A model generated the notes under the pieces. That model was not told where the DNA came from and ran no database searches. It saw only the letters and a program-made list of their open reading frames with translations. The position numbers and the translations under genes are program-made. Below, one piece after another: positions 23,772-31,520 of a stretch of 47,137 nt of DNA (position 1 is the first letter of the stretch; each line of letters starts with the position of its first letter). Location of the stretch: the NCBI RefSeq assembly GCF_009908265.2, contig NZ_JAAATX020000018.1, forward strand, positions 1 through 47,137. Reading direction: 5' to 3'. This DNA comes from Paragemmobacter amnigenus. Its GTDB lineage: Bacteria > Pseudomonadota > Alphaproteobacteria > Rhodobacterales > Rhodobacteraceae.

Positions 23772-24117
23772 TAGGGTCAGGACTCGTTCTCGCATCATAG
23801 CCAGAACATGACTGTTGCTGCGAGGGCGACGGCGGAGAGGAAGACCTTCGGGCATCTGTCGTAGCGTGTTGCGACCCGCCGCCAGTCCTTGAGCCGCCCG
23901 AACATGATCTCGATCCGGTTGCGGCGTTTGTAGCGGCGCTTGTCATGCTTGATGGGCTTGCCGCGCGACTTCCTACCAGGGATGCAGGGCTTTATCCCCT
24001 TGTCTTTCAATGCATCTCTGAACCAGTCGGCATCATAGCCCCGGTCGGCCAGCAACCACTCCGCCTTTGGCAGGCTGCCCAGCAGGGCCGCCGCACTGGA
24101 CTTTCCCGGAAAAATGT
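23772..24117 (-). mobile_element. IS5-family transposase remnant (C-terminal part)
   Basis: The last ~100 residues of an IS5-family (IS427-like) DDE transposase are readable on the minus strand down to the stop at 23795. They run AAALLGSLPKAEWLLADRGYDADWF... and then RRYKRRNRIEIMFGRLKDWRRVATRYDR. The DRGYD aspartate and the Y-(2)-R-(3)-E signature are present, but the N-terminal half is gone: the frame meets the IS110 element at 24118. A TAGGGTCAGGACTCGTT sequence at 23772 looks like the terminal inverted repeat. The 215 bp to the left, up to the ars operator, hold nothing I recognise. Confidence 0.75.
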
Positions 24118-24131
24118 ATGGTCCGCCCCGC

Positions 24132-24351
24132 GGTTGCAAGGTTGTCGTGCGTGGCCGTCCGGCTTGCGTAAATGTATCCGGCCTCTGATCAGTCAGCCGC
24201 TTTTGGCGGCAAGGCCTTGATGAGATCCGCGCCTCGGGTTCCAGATTAGTGGTGCGGGATCGGGTCCCGCCTTTTTGCGCGTGGCTTACCCGAGGTCGAT
24301 CAACCGTTTGGTCATCACTTTCCCCCTGCAATCGGTTCTGCGGTCTAAGGA
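24132..24351 (-). other. Non-coding 3' segment of the IS110-family element (possible bridge-RNA region)
   Basis: IS110-family elements carry a structured RNA in a non-coding end that guides target and donor choice; in IS1111-like members it is expected on the 3' side of the transposase. This 220-bp segment has no convincing ORF and contains several self-complementary stretches, including one strong hairpin at 24254-24270. Assignment as an RNA is inference from position only. Confidence 0.35.
24254..24276 (+). terminator. Intrinsic terminator inside the IS110 element
   Basis: GCGGGA (24254-24259) pairs with TCCCGC (24265-24270), followed by CTTTTT. It would stop plus-strand transcripts, i.e. 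those entering antisense to the transposase, or end a plus-strand non-coding RNA of the element. Confidence 0.6.
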
Positions 24352-25404
24352 TCAGCTCACGGCTGCGCCTTTCGATTGCAGATAGACGGTGCCGGGTCTC
24401 GTCAGGATGGCCCAGACGATCCGGGTCAACTTGTTGGCCAAAGCCACGACGGCCTTGTTGCGATGGGTTCGCGCTTCCAGCGCCGAGAGCCAGCCGCCAA
24501 GTGCATGGTTCGCCCGGTTCAGATGGAGAAAGCAGGACCGCGCGCCGTGGATGATCAGCCGTCGAACGTAGCGGTTGCCGCGCTTGCTGATGCCGAGAAG
24601 GGTCTGCTTGCCTCCTGTCGAATGCTCGGCCGGAACGAGCCCCAGCCATGCGGCGAGATCGCGTGCTTTGCGGAACTGCCGTCCATCCCCTGCCGCTGCG
24701 ACAATCGCGGTCGCGCCAAGCGCGCCGATGCCCGGGATGGTCACGAGGCGACTGACCGCATCATGCTGGCTGGCATAGGCCTCCACCTTGCCGTTCACGG
24801 TTTTGATGCGGCGCTCGACATGGGCGAGGTCATCGAGCAGCTCTTCGAGAAGCACCCTCATGGCTGGGGTCAGATCGTTCTCGGCATTTGCCAGATGTCT
24901 CCGGATGTCTGCGTGGAATCCGCCGCCGCCGACCCGCATTGCCAGACCATATTCGAGGCAGAAGGCGCGCGCCTGGTTCATCAGCGCCGTTCGTTGTCCG
25001 ACGAGACGGTCGCGGATACGGTGCAAGGCTTGCAGGTCGACCTGCTCTGGCGTGCGCACCTCCACAAACCGCATCGTCGGTCGCGTGACAGCTTCGGCAA
25101 TCGCCGCCGCGTCCACGGTGTCGGTCTTGTTCGATTTGACATAGGGCTTCACGAAGCGCGCCGGGATGATCCGGGCATCGTGGCCCATCGCGGTAAGCCG
25201 TCGCGCCAGCCATTGCGAGCCCGGACAGGCCTCCATGCCGATCAGCGCCTTCGGCGCGGCGTCAAAGAACGCCATCAACGTATCGCGCGAGAACTTCGCG
25301 CGCTGGATCACTGCTCCGGCGGCGTTCAGGGCGACGACGTGGAACACCTTCTTGCCGATGTCGATGCCGAAGGCCGCAGTCTGTGGATCTGGTTTGGTGC
25401 GCAT
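24352..25404 (-). CDS. IS110-family transposase (DEDD recombinase)
   Basis: A 350-residue transposase starting at ATG 25404. The N-terminal DEDD RuvC-like domain shows FGIDIGKKVFHVVAL (first D), IGMEACPGSQWLARRL (E), and KSNKTDTVDAAAIAEAV (D-x-x-D). The C-terminal Tnp-20 domain has IPGIGALGATAIVAAAGDGRQFRKARDLAAWLGLVPAEHSTGGKQTLLGISKRGNRYVRRLIIHGARS, with the conserved serine region. Length and motifs are complete, so it may be active. It is co-oriented with the IS5 remnant. The frame continuing upstream of 25404 belongs to the flanking DNA and is not part of the protein. Confidence 0.92.
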   Translation of the reverse strand: MRTKPDPQTAAFGIDIGKKVFHVVALNAAGAVIQRAKFSRDTLMAFFDAAPKALIGMEACPGSQWLARRLTAMGHDARIIPARFVKPYVKSNKTDTVDAAAIAEAVTRPTMRFVEVRTPEQVDLQALHRIRDRLVGQRTALMNQARAFCLEYGLAMRVGGGGFHADIRRHLANAENDLTPAMRVLLEELLDDLAHVERRIKTVNGKVEAYASQHDAVSRLVTIPGIGALGATAIVAAAGDGRQFRKARDLAAWLGLVPAEHSTGGKQTLLGISKRGNRYVRRLIIHGARSCFLHLNRANHALGGWLSALEARTHRNKAVVALANKLTRIVWAILTRPGTVYLQSKGAAVS

Positions 25405-25507
25405 CCTTTCTCTCCGTTTGGTGGTGGTGCCCTCGATGCTACGTCGGGGTGCGGGGCGGACCATCCCATTAGTGGAGAGCACCAACTGAGGAACCAGGAG
25501 GTGTTCT

Positions 25508-25792
25508 ATGGGAAACGGGAACAGGCCGACGCCGGAATTTCGGCGTGAAGCTGTGCGGCTGGCACTGACCAGTGGCCGGATGCGACGGGAGATCGCGGAG
25601 GATCTGGGCATTGGACTGTCGACGCTGACGCGGTGGCTGAGAGATGAGCGTGATGCCAGCGAGCCGAGTGAGGCACCCGTCGATGTCCATGCCGAGTTGA
25701 AGCGGCTGCGGCGGGAGAATGCGGTTCTGAAGCAGGAGCGCGACATCTTAAAAAAAGCCGCGGCCTTCTTCGCGAAAGAGGGAAGTCGATGA
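25508..25792 (+). CDS. IS3-family transposase OrfA
   Basis: A 94-residue protein with an N-terminal helix-turn-helix (FRREAVRLALTSGRMRREIAEDLGIGLSTLTRWL) and a C-terminal leucine zipper (ELKRLRRENAVLKQERDILKKAAAFFAKE), the normal IS3 OrfA. A slippery run of seven A (25750-25756) precedes its end; a -1 shift there joins OrfA to OrfB, which lies in the -1 frame. ATG 25508 follows an AGGAGG ribosome site. Confidence 0.9.
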   Translation: MGNGNRPTPEFRREAVRLALTSGRMRREIAEDLGIGLSTLTRWLRDERDASEPSEAPVDVHAELKRLRRENAVLKQERDILKKAAAFFAKEGSR

Positions 25793-26655
25793 CCTTCGGC
25801 TTCATCGAAGCGGAGAAGGCCAACTTCCCGATCAGCCGGATGTGCCACGTGCTTGGGGTCAGCCAGAGCGGCTTCTTTGCGTGGCAGGAACGGCCAGCTT
25901 GCCTGCGCCAGCAGCAGGACATGGTCTATCTGGCGCATATCCGGACGGCCTTCGCGCTATCGAACGGGACCTATGGCAGCCCGCGCATGCACCGCGACCT
26001 CGTCGACGATGGCCATGAGATCGGGCGGCATCGCACGGCACGCCTGATGCGCGAGAACCAGTTGATCGCGCGGCAGAAGCGGCGCTTCAAACGGACGACG
26101 GACAGTGAACATGCTTGGCCCATCGCCCCCAATCTGGTGGCACAGGACTTCACGGCGGACGGTCCGGACAGGAAATGGGGGGCGGACATCTCCTACATCT
26201 GGACGGCAGAGGGCTGGCTCTACCTCGCGGTAGTCCTGGACCTCTTCTCCCGTCGCGTCGTCGGCTGGGCCACGAGTGACCGTCTGAAGCGCGATCTCGC
26301 GGTCGAAGCCCTGCGCCGTGCTCTTGTGGCTCGCAATCCCGCGCCCGGTCTGGTCCACCATTCCGACCGCGGATCGCAATACTGCTCGGTCGCTTATCAG
26401 GCGCTGCTCCGCAAACGCGGTGTCCAGATCTCAATGAGCGGTCGCGGAAACTGCTACGACAACTCGATGGTCGAGACATTCTTCAAGACCATCAAGTCGG
26501 AGCTGATCTGGCCTGTCGCATGGCAATCCCGTCAGCAGGCCGAAAACGCCGTCGCCAGATACATCGACGGGTTCTATAACCCCGTCAGGCGGCATTCATC
26601 GCTCGGCTTCCAAAGCCCAATCGCCTTCGAGCGAAAGGCCCGGGAAGTAAGCTAG
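25789..26655 (+). CDS. IS3-family transposase OrfB (DDE catalytic part)
   Basis: A 288-residue protein with an HTH_21 segment (NGTYGSPRMHRDLVDDGHEIGRHRTARLMREN) and a complete rve integrase core. The catalytic residues are D in KWGADISYIWT, D in HHSDRGSQYCS and E in DNSMVETFFKTIKSEL. It overlaps orfA by ATGA in the -1 frame and is probably made mainly as the OrfAB fusion. All catalytic residues are present. Confidence 0.92.
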   Translation: MTFGFIEAEKANFPISRMCHVLGVSQSGFFAWQERPACLRQQQDMVYLAHIRTAFALSNGTYGSPRMHRDLVDDGHEIGRHRTARLMRENQLIARQKRRFKRTTDSEHAWPIAPNLVAQDFTADGPDRKWGADISYIWTAEGWLYLAVVLDLFSRRVVGWATSDRLKRDLAVEALRRALVARNPAPGLVHHSDRGSQYCSVAYQALLRKRGVQISMSGRGNCYDNSMVETFFKTIKSELIWPVAWQSRQQAENAVARYIDGFYNPVRRHSSLGFQSPIAFERKAREVS

Positions 26656-26816
26656 AAGCTCTCCACAAAAGCAGGGCAAGTCCAGACCGACGTGAAGGGC
26701 GGAAGCCTACGCAGCTGCACGATCGGATCCAACGTGCTGCCAACTTCCGCGAGCGGCCGATTGATTTGAGCGAACACTTGTGTAGCTTTGCAGGCGATTG
26801 GCCTTGGGGGAGGGCA

Positions 26817-27923
26817 ATGATGGCTGTAGATCAAAGCCTCGATCTGCTTGTTGACCGTATATACGCGGCAGCTCTTCGACCCGAGATGTGGGGCGAAGTA
26901 GTGTCTGAGGTTGGTGTAAGGATCGGTGCGACCAGCGGCACCAGCCTTTGGTTCGGCAATAATGGTCTCGAGCTGGTCAGAGCGGAAATCTGGAACATCG
27001 ATCCCGATGCCTTGGCAGAATATCAGAAGCATTATCTCGCGTTTTGTCCGAGATACCGTGCATCGCGAGAGCTTGAAGTCGGTGCTGTCTATGATGACCG
27101 CCAGACACGCAGCAGTGAGGATGGGAAGGCTCAGGACTATTATGCCTTCGTGGACCGCTACAATCTTGGGCTTGCCAGGATTGCACTTGCGGAAAAACGG
27201 CCCAGCCTAACGATCGGCATGAACTTTTACAATCGGACAAAGGAGGGATTGTCTGATGATGGCGAGGCCGTCCTTGGTTTCCTCTCGCCACATTTCCGGC
27301 GCGCTTGCAACTTGACTCAGGCCCTCGGTGACCTTGCTGACCGCGCGACCTTGGGTGACGCGTTGTTCCATGCAAGGACCGCCTCCCTTACGCTCGACGC
27401 AGAGGGCAACGTGGCCCGCATCAATGCGACCGCCGAGGGAATACTCAAACTCGCTGATGGACTTTCAGTTGTTAACGGCCGCCTGATGGCCGCTGCCCCG
27501 AAAGACCGGGCGAAACTGGAAGCCGAAATCGCACGCGGCGTGGGCAACAAGCTTTCGGAGCAGCAGTCCTCGGGTGACTTCATCCTGATATCGCGCCCCT
27601 CGGGACTGCCGGCTTTTGCTTTGTCGATAGTGCCAATGACGCTAGGTGGTTCCAGAGAGAAAGCGATCGCGACAATTGCTCCGACCGTTCCAGACATAAC
27701 GCCACGCAGCCTGCAGCGCGCGTTTGGTCTGACGCACTCGGAAGCCTGTATTGCCGCAGCACTGAGCGGTGGAAGATCACCGGAGCAGATCGCAGCCGAC
27801 CGGCTCGTCAGCCTCAGCACCATTCGAAGCCAGATGAAGGCCATCTACAACAGGTTGGACGTCGGATCACAGCTGGAGCTGGTGTCGCGTATCACTGCAG
27901 CGGCACTCGGTGTGCGACTGTAG
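26817..27923 (+). CDS. LuxR-family transcriptional regulator
   Basis: A 368-residue regulator. The ATG at 26817 is chosen because GGGGGAGGG lies just before it; an in-frame ATG at 26766 lacks such a site. The C-terminal 65 residues form a LuxR/FixJ-type helix-turn-helix (GLTHSEACIAAALSGGRSPEQIAADRLVSLSTIRSQMKAIYNRLDVGSQLELVSRI). The N-terminal ~300 residues look like a PAS/GAF-like sensory region (for example ASLTLDAEGNVARINATAEGIL) with no receiver or autoinducer domain that I recognise. It stands alone between IS elements and overlaps its convergent neighbour by 32 bp. Targets and signal are unknown. GC is lower than in the flanking phn genes, suggesting transfer. Confidence 0.75.
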   Translation: MMAVDQSLDLLVDRIYAAALRPEMWGEVVSEVGVRIGATSGTSLWFGNNGLELVRAEIWNIDPDALAEYQKHYLAFCPRYRASRELEVGAVYDDRQTRSSEDGKAQDYYAFVDRYNLGLARIALAEKRPSLTIGMNFYNRTKEGLSDDGEAVLGFLSPHFRRACNLTQALGDLADRATLGDALFHARTASLTLDAEGNVARINATAEGILKLADGLSVVNGRLMAAAPKDRAKLEAEIARGVGNKLSEQQSSGDFILISRPSGLPAFALSIVPMTLGGSREKAIATIAPTVPDITPRSLQRAFGLTHSEACIAAALSGGRSPEQIAADRLVSLSTIRSQMKAIYNRLDVGSQLELVSRITAAALGVRL

Positions 27924-28500
27924 GCGTTGCCCTTTCTTCGACAGAGAAGGTCGCGGTCACCACGCGCCAGCCGATGTCTGAGCGCATCAAGGAAAGAATA
28001 GTCGTTCGTCGGGTTTCCGGACCATTTTCTCGCAAGCACGCGGCTGCGACCCGCCCCTTTGCTTCAATCCAGTCAATCTCCGAGCCTGTCGGAGGCTGCG
28101 TGGCCATTTGCCTGGCGAAACGGAGATAGGTCTCTTTGTCGGCATGGATGTAGAGGCCTGCCTCCATACCCATCGCGCAGAAGTCCCTGTGCAAAGTTTC
28201 CTCTAGTCTTTCCGTCCGGGCGTCTTTCCACACGTCCAAGGTCGCTGTCAGGTCACAGTCGATATCGATGTCTTTCAAGTTCGGCCCCCATACGAGATTG
28301 TAGGGCAAATCTCGGTAGATCCTTGCGTTGGTGCATCCCCAGAATTGGGGATGAACCCGCTTGCGTCGATTGAAGCGCGGTATGCGCCCTTGTTCGCTGA
28401 CCGCTCGACCTAAAGTAGACGCTGGAGGACGATCTGATCGAAGCTCGGCGCTGACACAACATCGTTGTCGATGATCCCCAGTAACTCCAGCCACACCCAC
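27892..28500 (-). CDS. NTF2-like / putative lumazine-binding-family protein, N-terminus uncertain
   Basis: The open frame is 202 codons, but only the last ~130 residues look like a folded domain: LKDIDIDCDLTATLDVWKDARTERLEETLHRDF...GLYIHADKETYLRFARQM...WIEAKGRVAAACLRENG...ILSLMRSDIGWRVVTATFSVE. That is the cone-shaped NTF2/SnoaL-like pattern of Lumazine_bd_2-type small proteins. The only ATG in frame is at 28500, and the N-terminal 70 residues are basic and unlike the family, so the true start may be a TTG near 28310 or the gene may be fused to IS debris. It converges on the LuxR gene. Function unknown. Confidence 0.5.
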   Translation of the reverse strand: MGVAGVTGDHRQRCCVSAELRSDRPPASTLGRAVSEQGRIPRFNRRKRVHPQFWGCTNARIYRDLPYNLVWGPNLKDIDIDCDLTATLDVWKDARTERLEETLHRDFCAMGMEAGLYIHADKETYLRFARQMATQPPTGSEIDWIEAKGRVAAACLRENGPETRRTTILSLMRSDIGWRVVTATFSVEERATPTVAHRVPLQ

Positions 28501-28686
28501 TTATTGTCGGTGACCGATCCAGCTGAGGTTAGTTTAAGGGTCTTGTGCCGACGAATGATGTTTTGCGCCCAAATGCTGCGGAGGCTTAGCGGCAAGTCCG
28601 TAATCCACCCACTGTGCCGATCTTCCCGCGGCCGCCCCAAGTTCCTCGGCTGAGCACGCACTCGTTGAGCGAATGGCCGGTCTGGG
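28501..28686. other. Unassigned spacer left of IS debris
   Basis: No convincing gene on either strand. An open minus-strand frame (KWVWLELLGIIDNDVV...) extends through here but has no recognisable domain. The sequence is probably relic DNA between mobile elements. Confidence 0.4.
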
Positions 28687-28860
28687 TGAGCTGCTCCCCG
28701 AAAATCGGACGGTGACGGAAGCTACGATCTGACGTCTGCTGGTCTCCAAGAATGAGGAGGTCACAACATGAAGAAGCGCAGGAACCATGATGCTGGGTTC
28801 AAGGCCCGCGTGGCGCTGGAGGCCGTGAAGGGCGAACGCACGGTGTCCGAACTGGCTGAG
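28687..28860 (+). mobile_element. IS3-family fragment: left end and start of orfA
   Basis: A probable left terminal repeat (TGAGCTGCTCCCCG at 28687) is followed by AGGAGG and an ATG at 28768. That ATG opens the typical OrfA beginning MKKRRNHDAGFKARVALEAV...ERTVSELA. After 31 codons it is cut by the left end of another IS3 derivative. No continuation of this orfA is found on the far side of that element, so the rest was lost. Confidence 0.7.
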
Positions 28861-28915
28861 GTGCCCCTAGATTTGTAGACGCTTTGCGCCCTAACTTTGA
28901 GGCTAGGAGGCCGTC

Positions 28916-29191
28916 ATGGGGACAAGCAATTACAACGACGAGTTCAAGCGAGACGCGGTGCATCAGATCATGGTGCGAGGATATGCTGTTCGGGAGGTTT
29001 CTGGGCGTTTGGGCGTCAGCACGCATTCGCTCTATAAGTGGATCAAGCTTTTTGGCGGTCCTGAGCCGAAGAAGCCTGGCGTTGACCATGAGGCCGAGAA
29101 CCGTCGGCTGAAGCGCGAGCTTGCCCGGGTGACCGAGGAGCGCGACATCCTAAAAAAGGCGGCCGCGTACTTCGCGCAGAATGCAAAGTGA
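28916..29191 (+). CDS. IS3-family transposase OrfA (in the deletion derivative)
   Basis: A 91-residue OrfA: helix-turn-helix FKRDAVHQIMVRGYAVREVSGRLGVSTHSLYKWIKLF, followed by a leucine-zipper region ENRRLKRELARVTEERDILKKAAAYFAQ. The sequence CTAAAAAAGG near 29150 is a likely -1 frameshift site into orfB, which overlaps by ATGA. The protein looks complete and could act as a repressor or inhibitor of related elements. Confidence 0.85.
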   Translation: MGTSNYNDEFKRDAVHQIMVRGYAVREVSGRLGVSTHSLYKWIKLFGGPEPKKPGVDHEAENRRLKRELARVTEERDILKKAAAYFAQNAK

Positions 29192-29625
29192 AGTACGCCT
29201 TCATGCAGGCGCATCGGGCCGAGTTCGGCGTCCGGGCCATGTGCCGGGTGCTGCGGATCCACGTCTCCGGCTTCTACGCATGGCTTAAGGAACCGTTAAG
29301 TCGCCGCGCGCAGGACGATGCGCGGCAGACAGCCCTGATACGGCAGGCCTGGTCCGATAGCGGCAAGGTCTATGGCTATCGCAAGCTGGCTGACGATCTG
29401 CGCGATCAGGGGGAGCAGGTCTCCGAGAACCGGGTCGCCCGGCTGGCCAGTCTTGCAGGCATCATTGCCCAGATTGGCTACAAGCGCCGTCCGGGACGAT
29501 ATGGCGGCAAGCCTGCTGTTGTCGCGTCCAACACCCTGGACCGGCAATTCGAGGTCGATGCGCCCGACAAGTCGCCCGTTGACTTCGAAATCAGGCAGCA
29601 GAAACTGAACGAGGCAGGTGTCTAG
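29188..29625 (+). pseudogene. IS3-family OrfB with internal deletion
   Basis: The first ~125 residues are a normal OrfB N-terminus (KYAFMQAHRAEFGVRAMCRVLRIHVSGFYAWL...KVYGYRKLADDLRDQG...NTLDRQFEVDAPDK). The frame then jumps to what looks like the C-terminal tail (SPVDFEIRQQKLNEAGV) with no D-D-E residues. About 150-170 codons of the integrase core are missing while the reading frame stays open. Catalytically dead. Confidence 0.8.
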
Positions 29626-29645
29626 GAAACTAGGGGCACCTCATT

Positions 29646-29933
29646 GAGCAAAACCGCGGTTCCATCACCAACTATGGTGCGAGATATCGCGAAGGGAGGC
29701 GGATCGCCTCCACGGCCGCTGAAGCGAACGTCAACAATCTTGTCGCAAGGCGGATGGTCAAGAAGCAGCAAATGCGCTGGTCAGTACGCGGGGCAAACCT
29801 GCTCCTTCAAGTCCGCGTCGCCCTTGCCAATGGCGATCTTGCGGAACGTCTCGCCTACAGGCCGCCAGTTCAACCAAGTCAGACCATCATTTCACCATTC
29901 GTGCCGCTACCGCTCTTTCAGCGTGCCGCATGA
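29646..29933 (+). pseudogene. ISKra4-like transposase, C-terminal remnant
   Basis: An open frame without start codon begins exactly where the IS3 derivative ends. It reads QNRGSITNYGARYREGRR and later ANVNNLVARRMVKKQQMRWS, then GANLLLQVRVALANGDLAERLAYRPP, and stops at TGA 29931-29933. The S-I-x-N-Y-G, V-N-x-L/V-V-x-x-R and K-K-Q-Q-M-R/Q-W-S blocks are typical of the C-terminus of ISKra4-group transposases. About 95 codons remain. The next 62 bp to the DMT gene hold nothing recognisable. Confidence 0.65.
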
Positions 29934-29995
29934 CCCCAGCTAGTTGAACGGTCCCAAGCCGCCCCATTGATTTTGTTGACTTTCGTATACCGCAT

Positions 29996-30628
29996 TTAAG
30001 GGCTACGCGACACCCGCAGGTCGGTGCTTGCCGGAATGCTGGCAAGCCCCGCAGGCAGCAGCAGCACCGCCCCGATCAGCAGTTGCGAGCCGAGCAGGAA
30101 GGGCGGCGGATAGAAGGCGGTCAGCCAGCGCGTCGCGGCAAGATACGAGCCGTAGAGCGTGCCGGCCAGCACCGCGAAAATCATGCCGGTCCCCATCTCG
30201 CCGCCGGGCCGGACGACCAGCAGCACGCCGGCAAATCCCAGCGCCAGCATCACCGTGCGCGCCCAGGACACGCGCTCGCCCAGCAGCAGGGCCGACAGCA
30301 CATAGGCCACGATCGGGCCGATGAAGAAGGCGCCGAAGACATTCGCGATGGGCTCGGTCCGAAGCGCGGTCAGGATCGAGGCGATGGCGCCGACGATCAG
30401 GGCCGCCCGCAGGATCAGCCGCCAGTCCAGCAGGCGCCCCAGGCCGGTCGGCCGCAGGCCCAGCATCCAGAACAGCAGCAGGGCCGCCAGCGCGAAGCGC
30501 GACCAGGCCACGAACAGCGGCTGCACCCCCGCCCCCGTCAGCAGCTTGCCGGCCGTGTCGCCGCAGACGATCGCCGTGGTGGCAAGGGCGACAAGGCCAA
30601 GAACCGTCAGGGGCGCAGGGCTCTGCAT
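29996..30628 (-). pseudogene. DMT-superfamily (EamA) transporter, 3'-truncated
   Basis: A drug/metabolite-type membrane protein with the first EamA repeat intact (GLVALATTAIVCGDTAGKLL...GVQPLFVAWSRFALAALLLF) and the start of the second (GERVSWARTVMLALGFAGVLLVV...ILLA-type spans). It ends after 210 residues with STDLRVSRSP at the border of the IS debris, whereas the family normally has about 290-300 residues and ten spans. The last two to three spans are missing. ATG 30628 is used because AAGGAA lies 6 bp before it. Probably non-functional. Confidence 0.7.
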
Positions 30629-31128
30629 CAGCATTTCCTTCAGTCCGCATCGGCGCGCTATCCGGCAGCGCGCAAGGCCGGATCTGAACACCCCGCGTCC
30701 CCGGCTGATGCAAGCCTGCCCAGTCCCGCAGACGCAGGGCGGGGCGGCAGGCCCACGGGCAGCGACCTGAGTTTGCAGGCAGGTTCAGAACATTGCCCAG
30801 CCAGATACCCGGAAGAAGGGAAATGATGAAGCCTGCGCATCGGGACACGGCCATGAAGACGTGACATACCGGGCCGCGCCCCGCCCGGTCCGCCGGTCGT
30901 GGCCGGATGGCAGCGGCGACCGGTATCCGGGGGCGTTGATGTAGAGGGTCAGGATAGGCCGGAGCCGCCGACAAGGGGGGCAACGGGCCACGGATGGCCC
31001 GCACCCGGAGCCCTGCCCGGTCGCCCTGCCGCCTTGTCGCAGACCGGGCAGAGGCAGACCGGGCAGAACAGCCGTTCCGCCAAAGGCATGAGGGCACCGG
31101 ACCGATCCGCCGGGACCGGCGGCAGCCC
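30629..31128. other. 500-bp GC-rich spacer without a recognisable gene
   Basis: Long open frames exist on both strands but none resembles a protein family, and they look like GC-skew artefacts. A 15-bp unit (GCAGACCGGGCAGAG) is repeated in tandem at 31039-31068 with one mismatch. This is the 3' flank of the lactate gene cluster and may be relic DNA. Confidence 0.4.
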
Positions 31129-31425
31129 TCAGGAACGGCGAGTGCCGCCGATTCCGGGGTTGAAACGCGCCAAGGGATCGAGGCCCTCGTAGAAGGCGGC
31201 AAGCTGGGGCTTGGCGTGATAAAGATGGCCCACGTTGTGCTCGGCCGGGTATTCGGCACCCTCGGCGTCCAGCATGGCCTTCTGGAAGGCAGCGGGATCG
31301 GCGCCCTTCTTCAGCACGTAGTCCAGATGGAAGACGTGGCAGAGGAAATGGCCAGCGGAAAGGGTTGCCGCCACCTGGTCCGCCCATTCCGGCGGCACCG
31401 GCTTGATCCAGTCGCGGTGGGGATC
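31129..31425 (-). pseudogene. dld: D-lactate dehydrogenase (quinone) C-terminal remnant
   Basis: Only the last ~98 residues of a Dld-type FAD enzyme remain. The piece begins DPHRDWIKPVPPEWADQVAATL, continues HFLCHVFHLDYVLKKG and AEYPAEHNVGHLYHAKPQLAAFYEGLDPLARFNPGIG, and stops at a natural-looking C-terminus. The FAD-binding and catalytic parts are absent. It lies downstream of lutC on the same strand, so a dld gene probably once ended the lactate operon and was mostly deleted. Confidence 0.8.
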
Positions 31426-31520
31426 GCTGCGTCATGGGCGTGAGCTCCAGTCGGATCGGCGATGACGGGGCGGCCCGGATGCGGGATGGTCCGGGATGCG
31501 GATGACGGGCGGGACCGGCC

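Larger units (their letters stand above)
24118..25464 (-). mobile_element. IS110-family (IS1111-like) insertion sequence
   Basis: ATGGTCCGCCCCGC at 24118-24131 and its exact inverse at 25451-25464 bracket an intact IS110-type transposase gene. Inverted repeats are a trait of the IS1111 subgroup. The element is about 1.35 kb with about 234 bp of non-coding DNA on the 3' side of the transposase and 60 bp on the 5' side. No target duplication is seen, as expected for this family. It truncates the IS5 remnant on its left and lies next to an IS3 element on its right. Confidence 0.75.
25473..26665 (+). mobile_element. IS3-family insertion sequence, complete
   Basis: A 1,193-bp element bounded by TGGAGAGC at 25473 and its inverse GCTCTCCA at 26658-26665, with 5'-TG...CA-3' ends as in IS3 elements. 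It carries overlapping orfA and orfB with a frameshift site. I see no 3-4 bp target duplication, so one flank was probably lost or rearranged, consistent with the neighbouring IS110 element ending 8 bp away. Confidence 0.8.
28857..29643 (+). mobile_element. IS3-family deletion derivative with intact terminal repeats
   Basis: TGAGGTGCCCCTAG at 28857-28870 and its exact inverse at 29630-29643 define a 787-bp element. It keeps orfA and both ends, but the catalytic core of orfB has been deleted, leaving N- and C-terminal pieces joined. It could be moved only by a transposase supplied in trans. There is no target duplication and the flanking sequences belong to different IS families, pointing to adjacent deletions. 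Confidence 0.8.

Noticed and set aside
24376-25548. Plus-strand 390-codon frame over the IS110 transposase
   Set aside because: Antisense to a clear DEDD transposase with all motifs; no homology of its own.
30785-31435. Minus-strand frame over the spacer downstream of the lactate operon
   Set aside because: It overlaps the dld remnant in another frame and shows no protein-like pattern.
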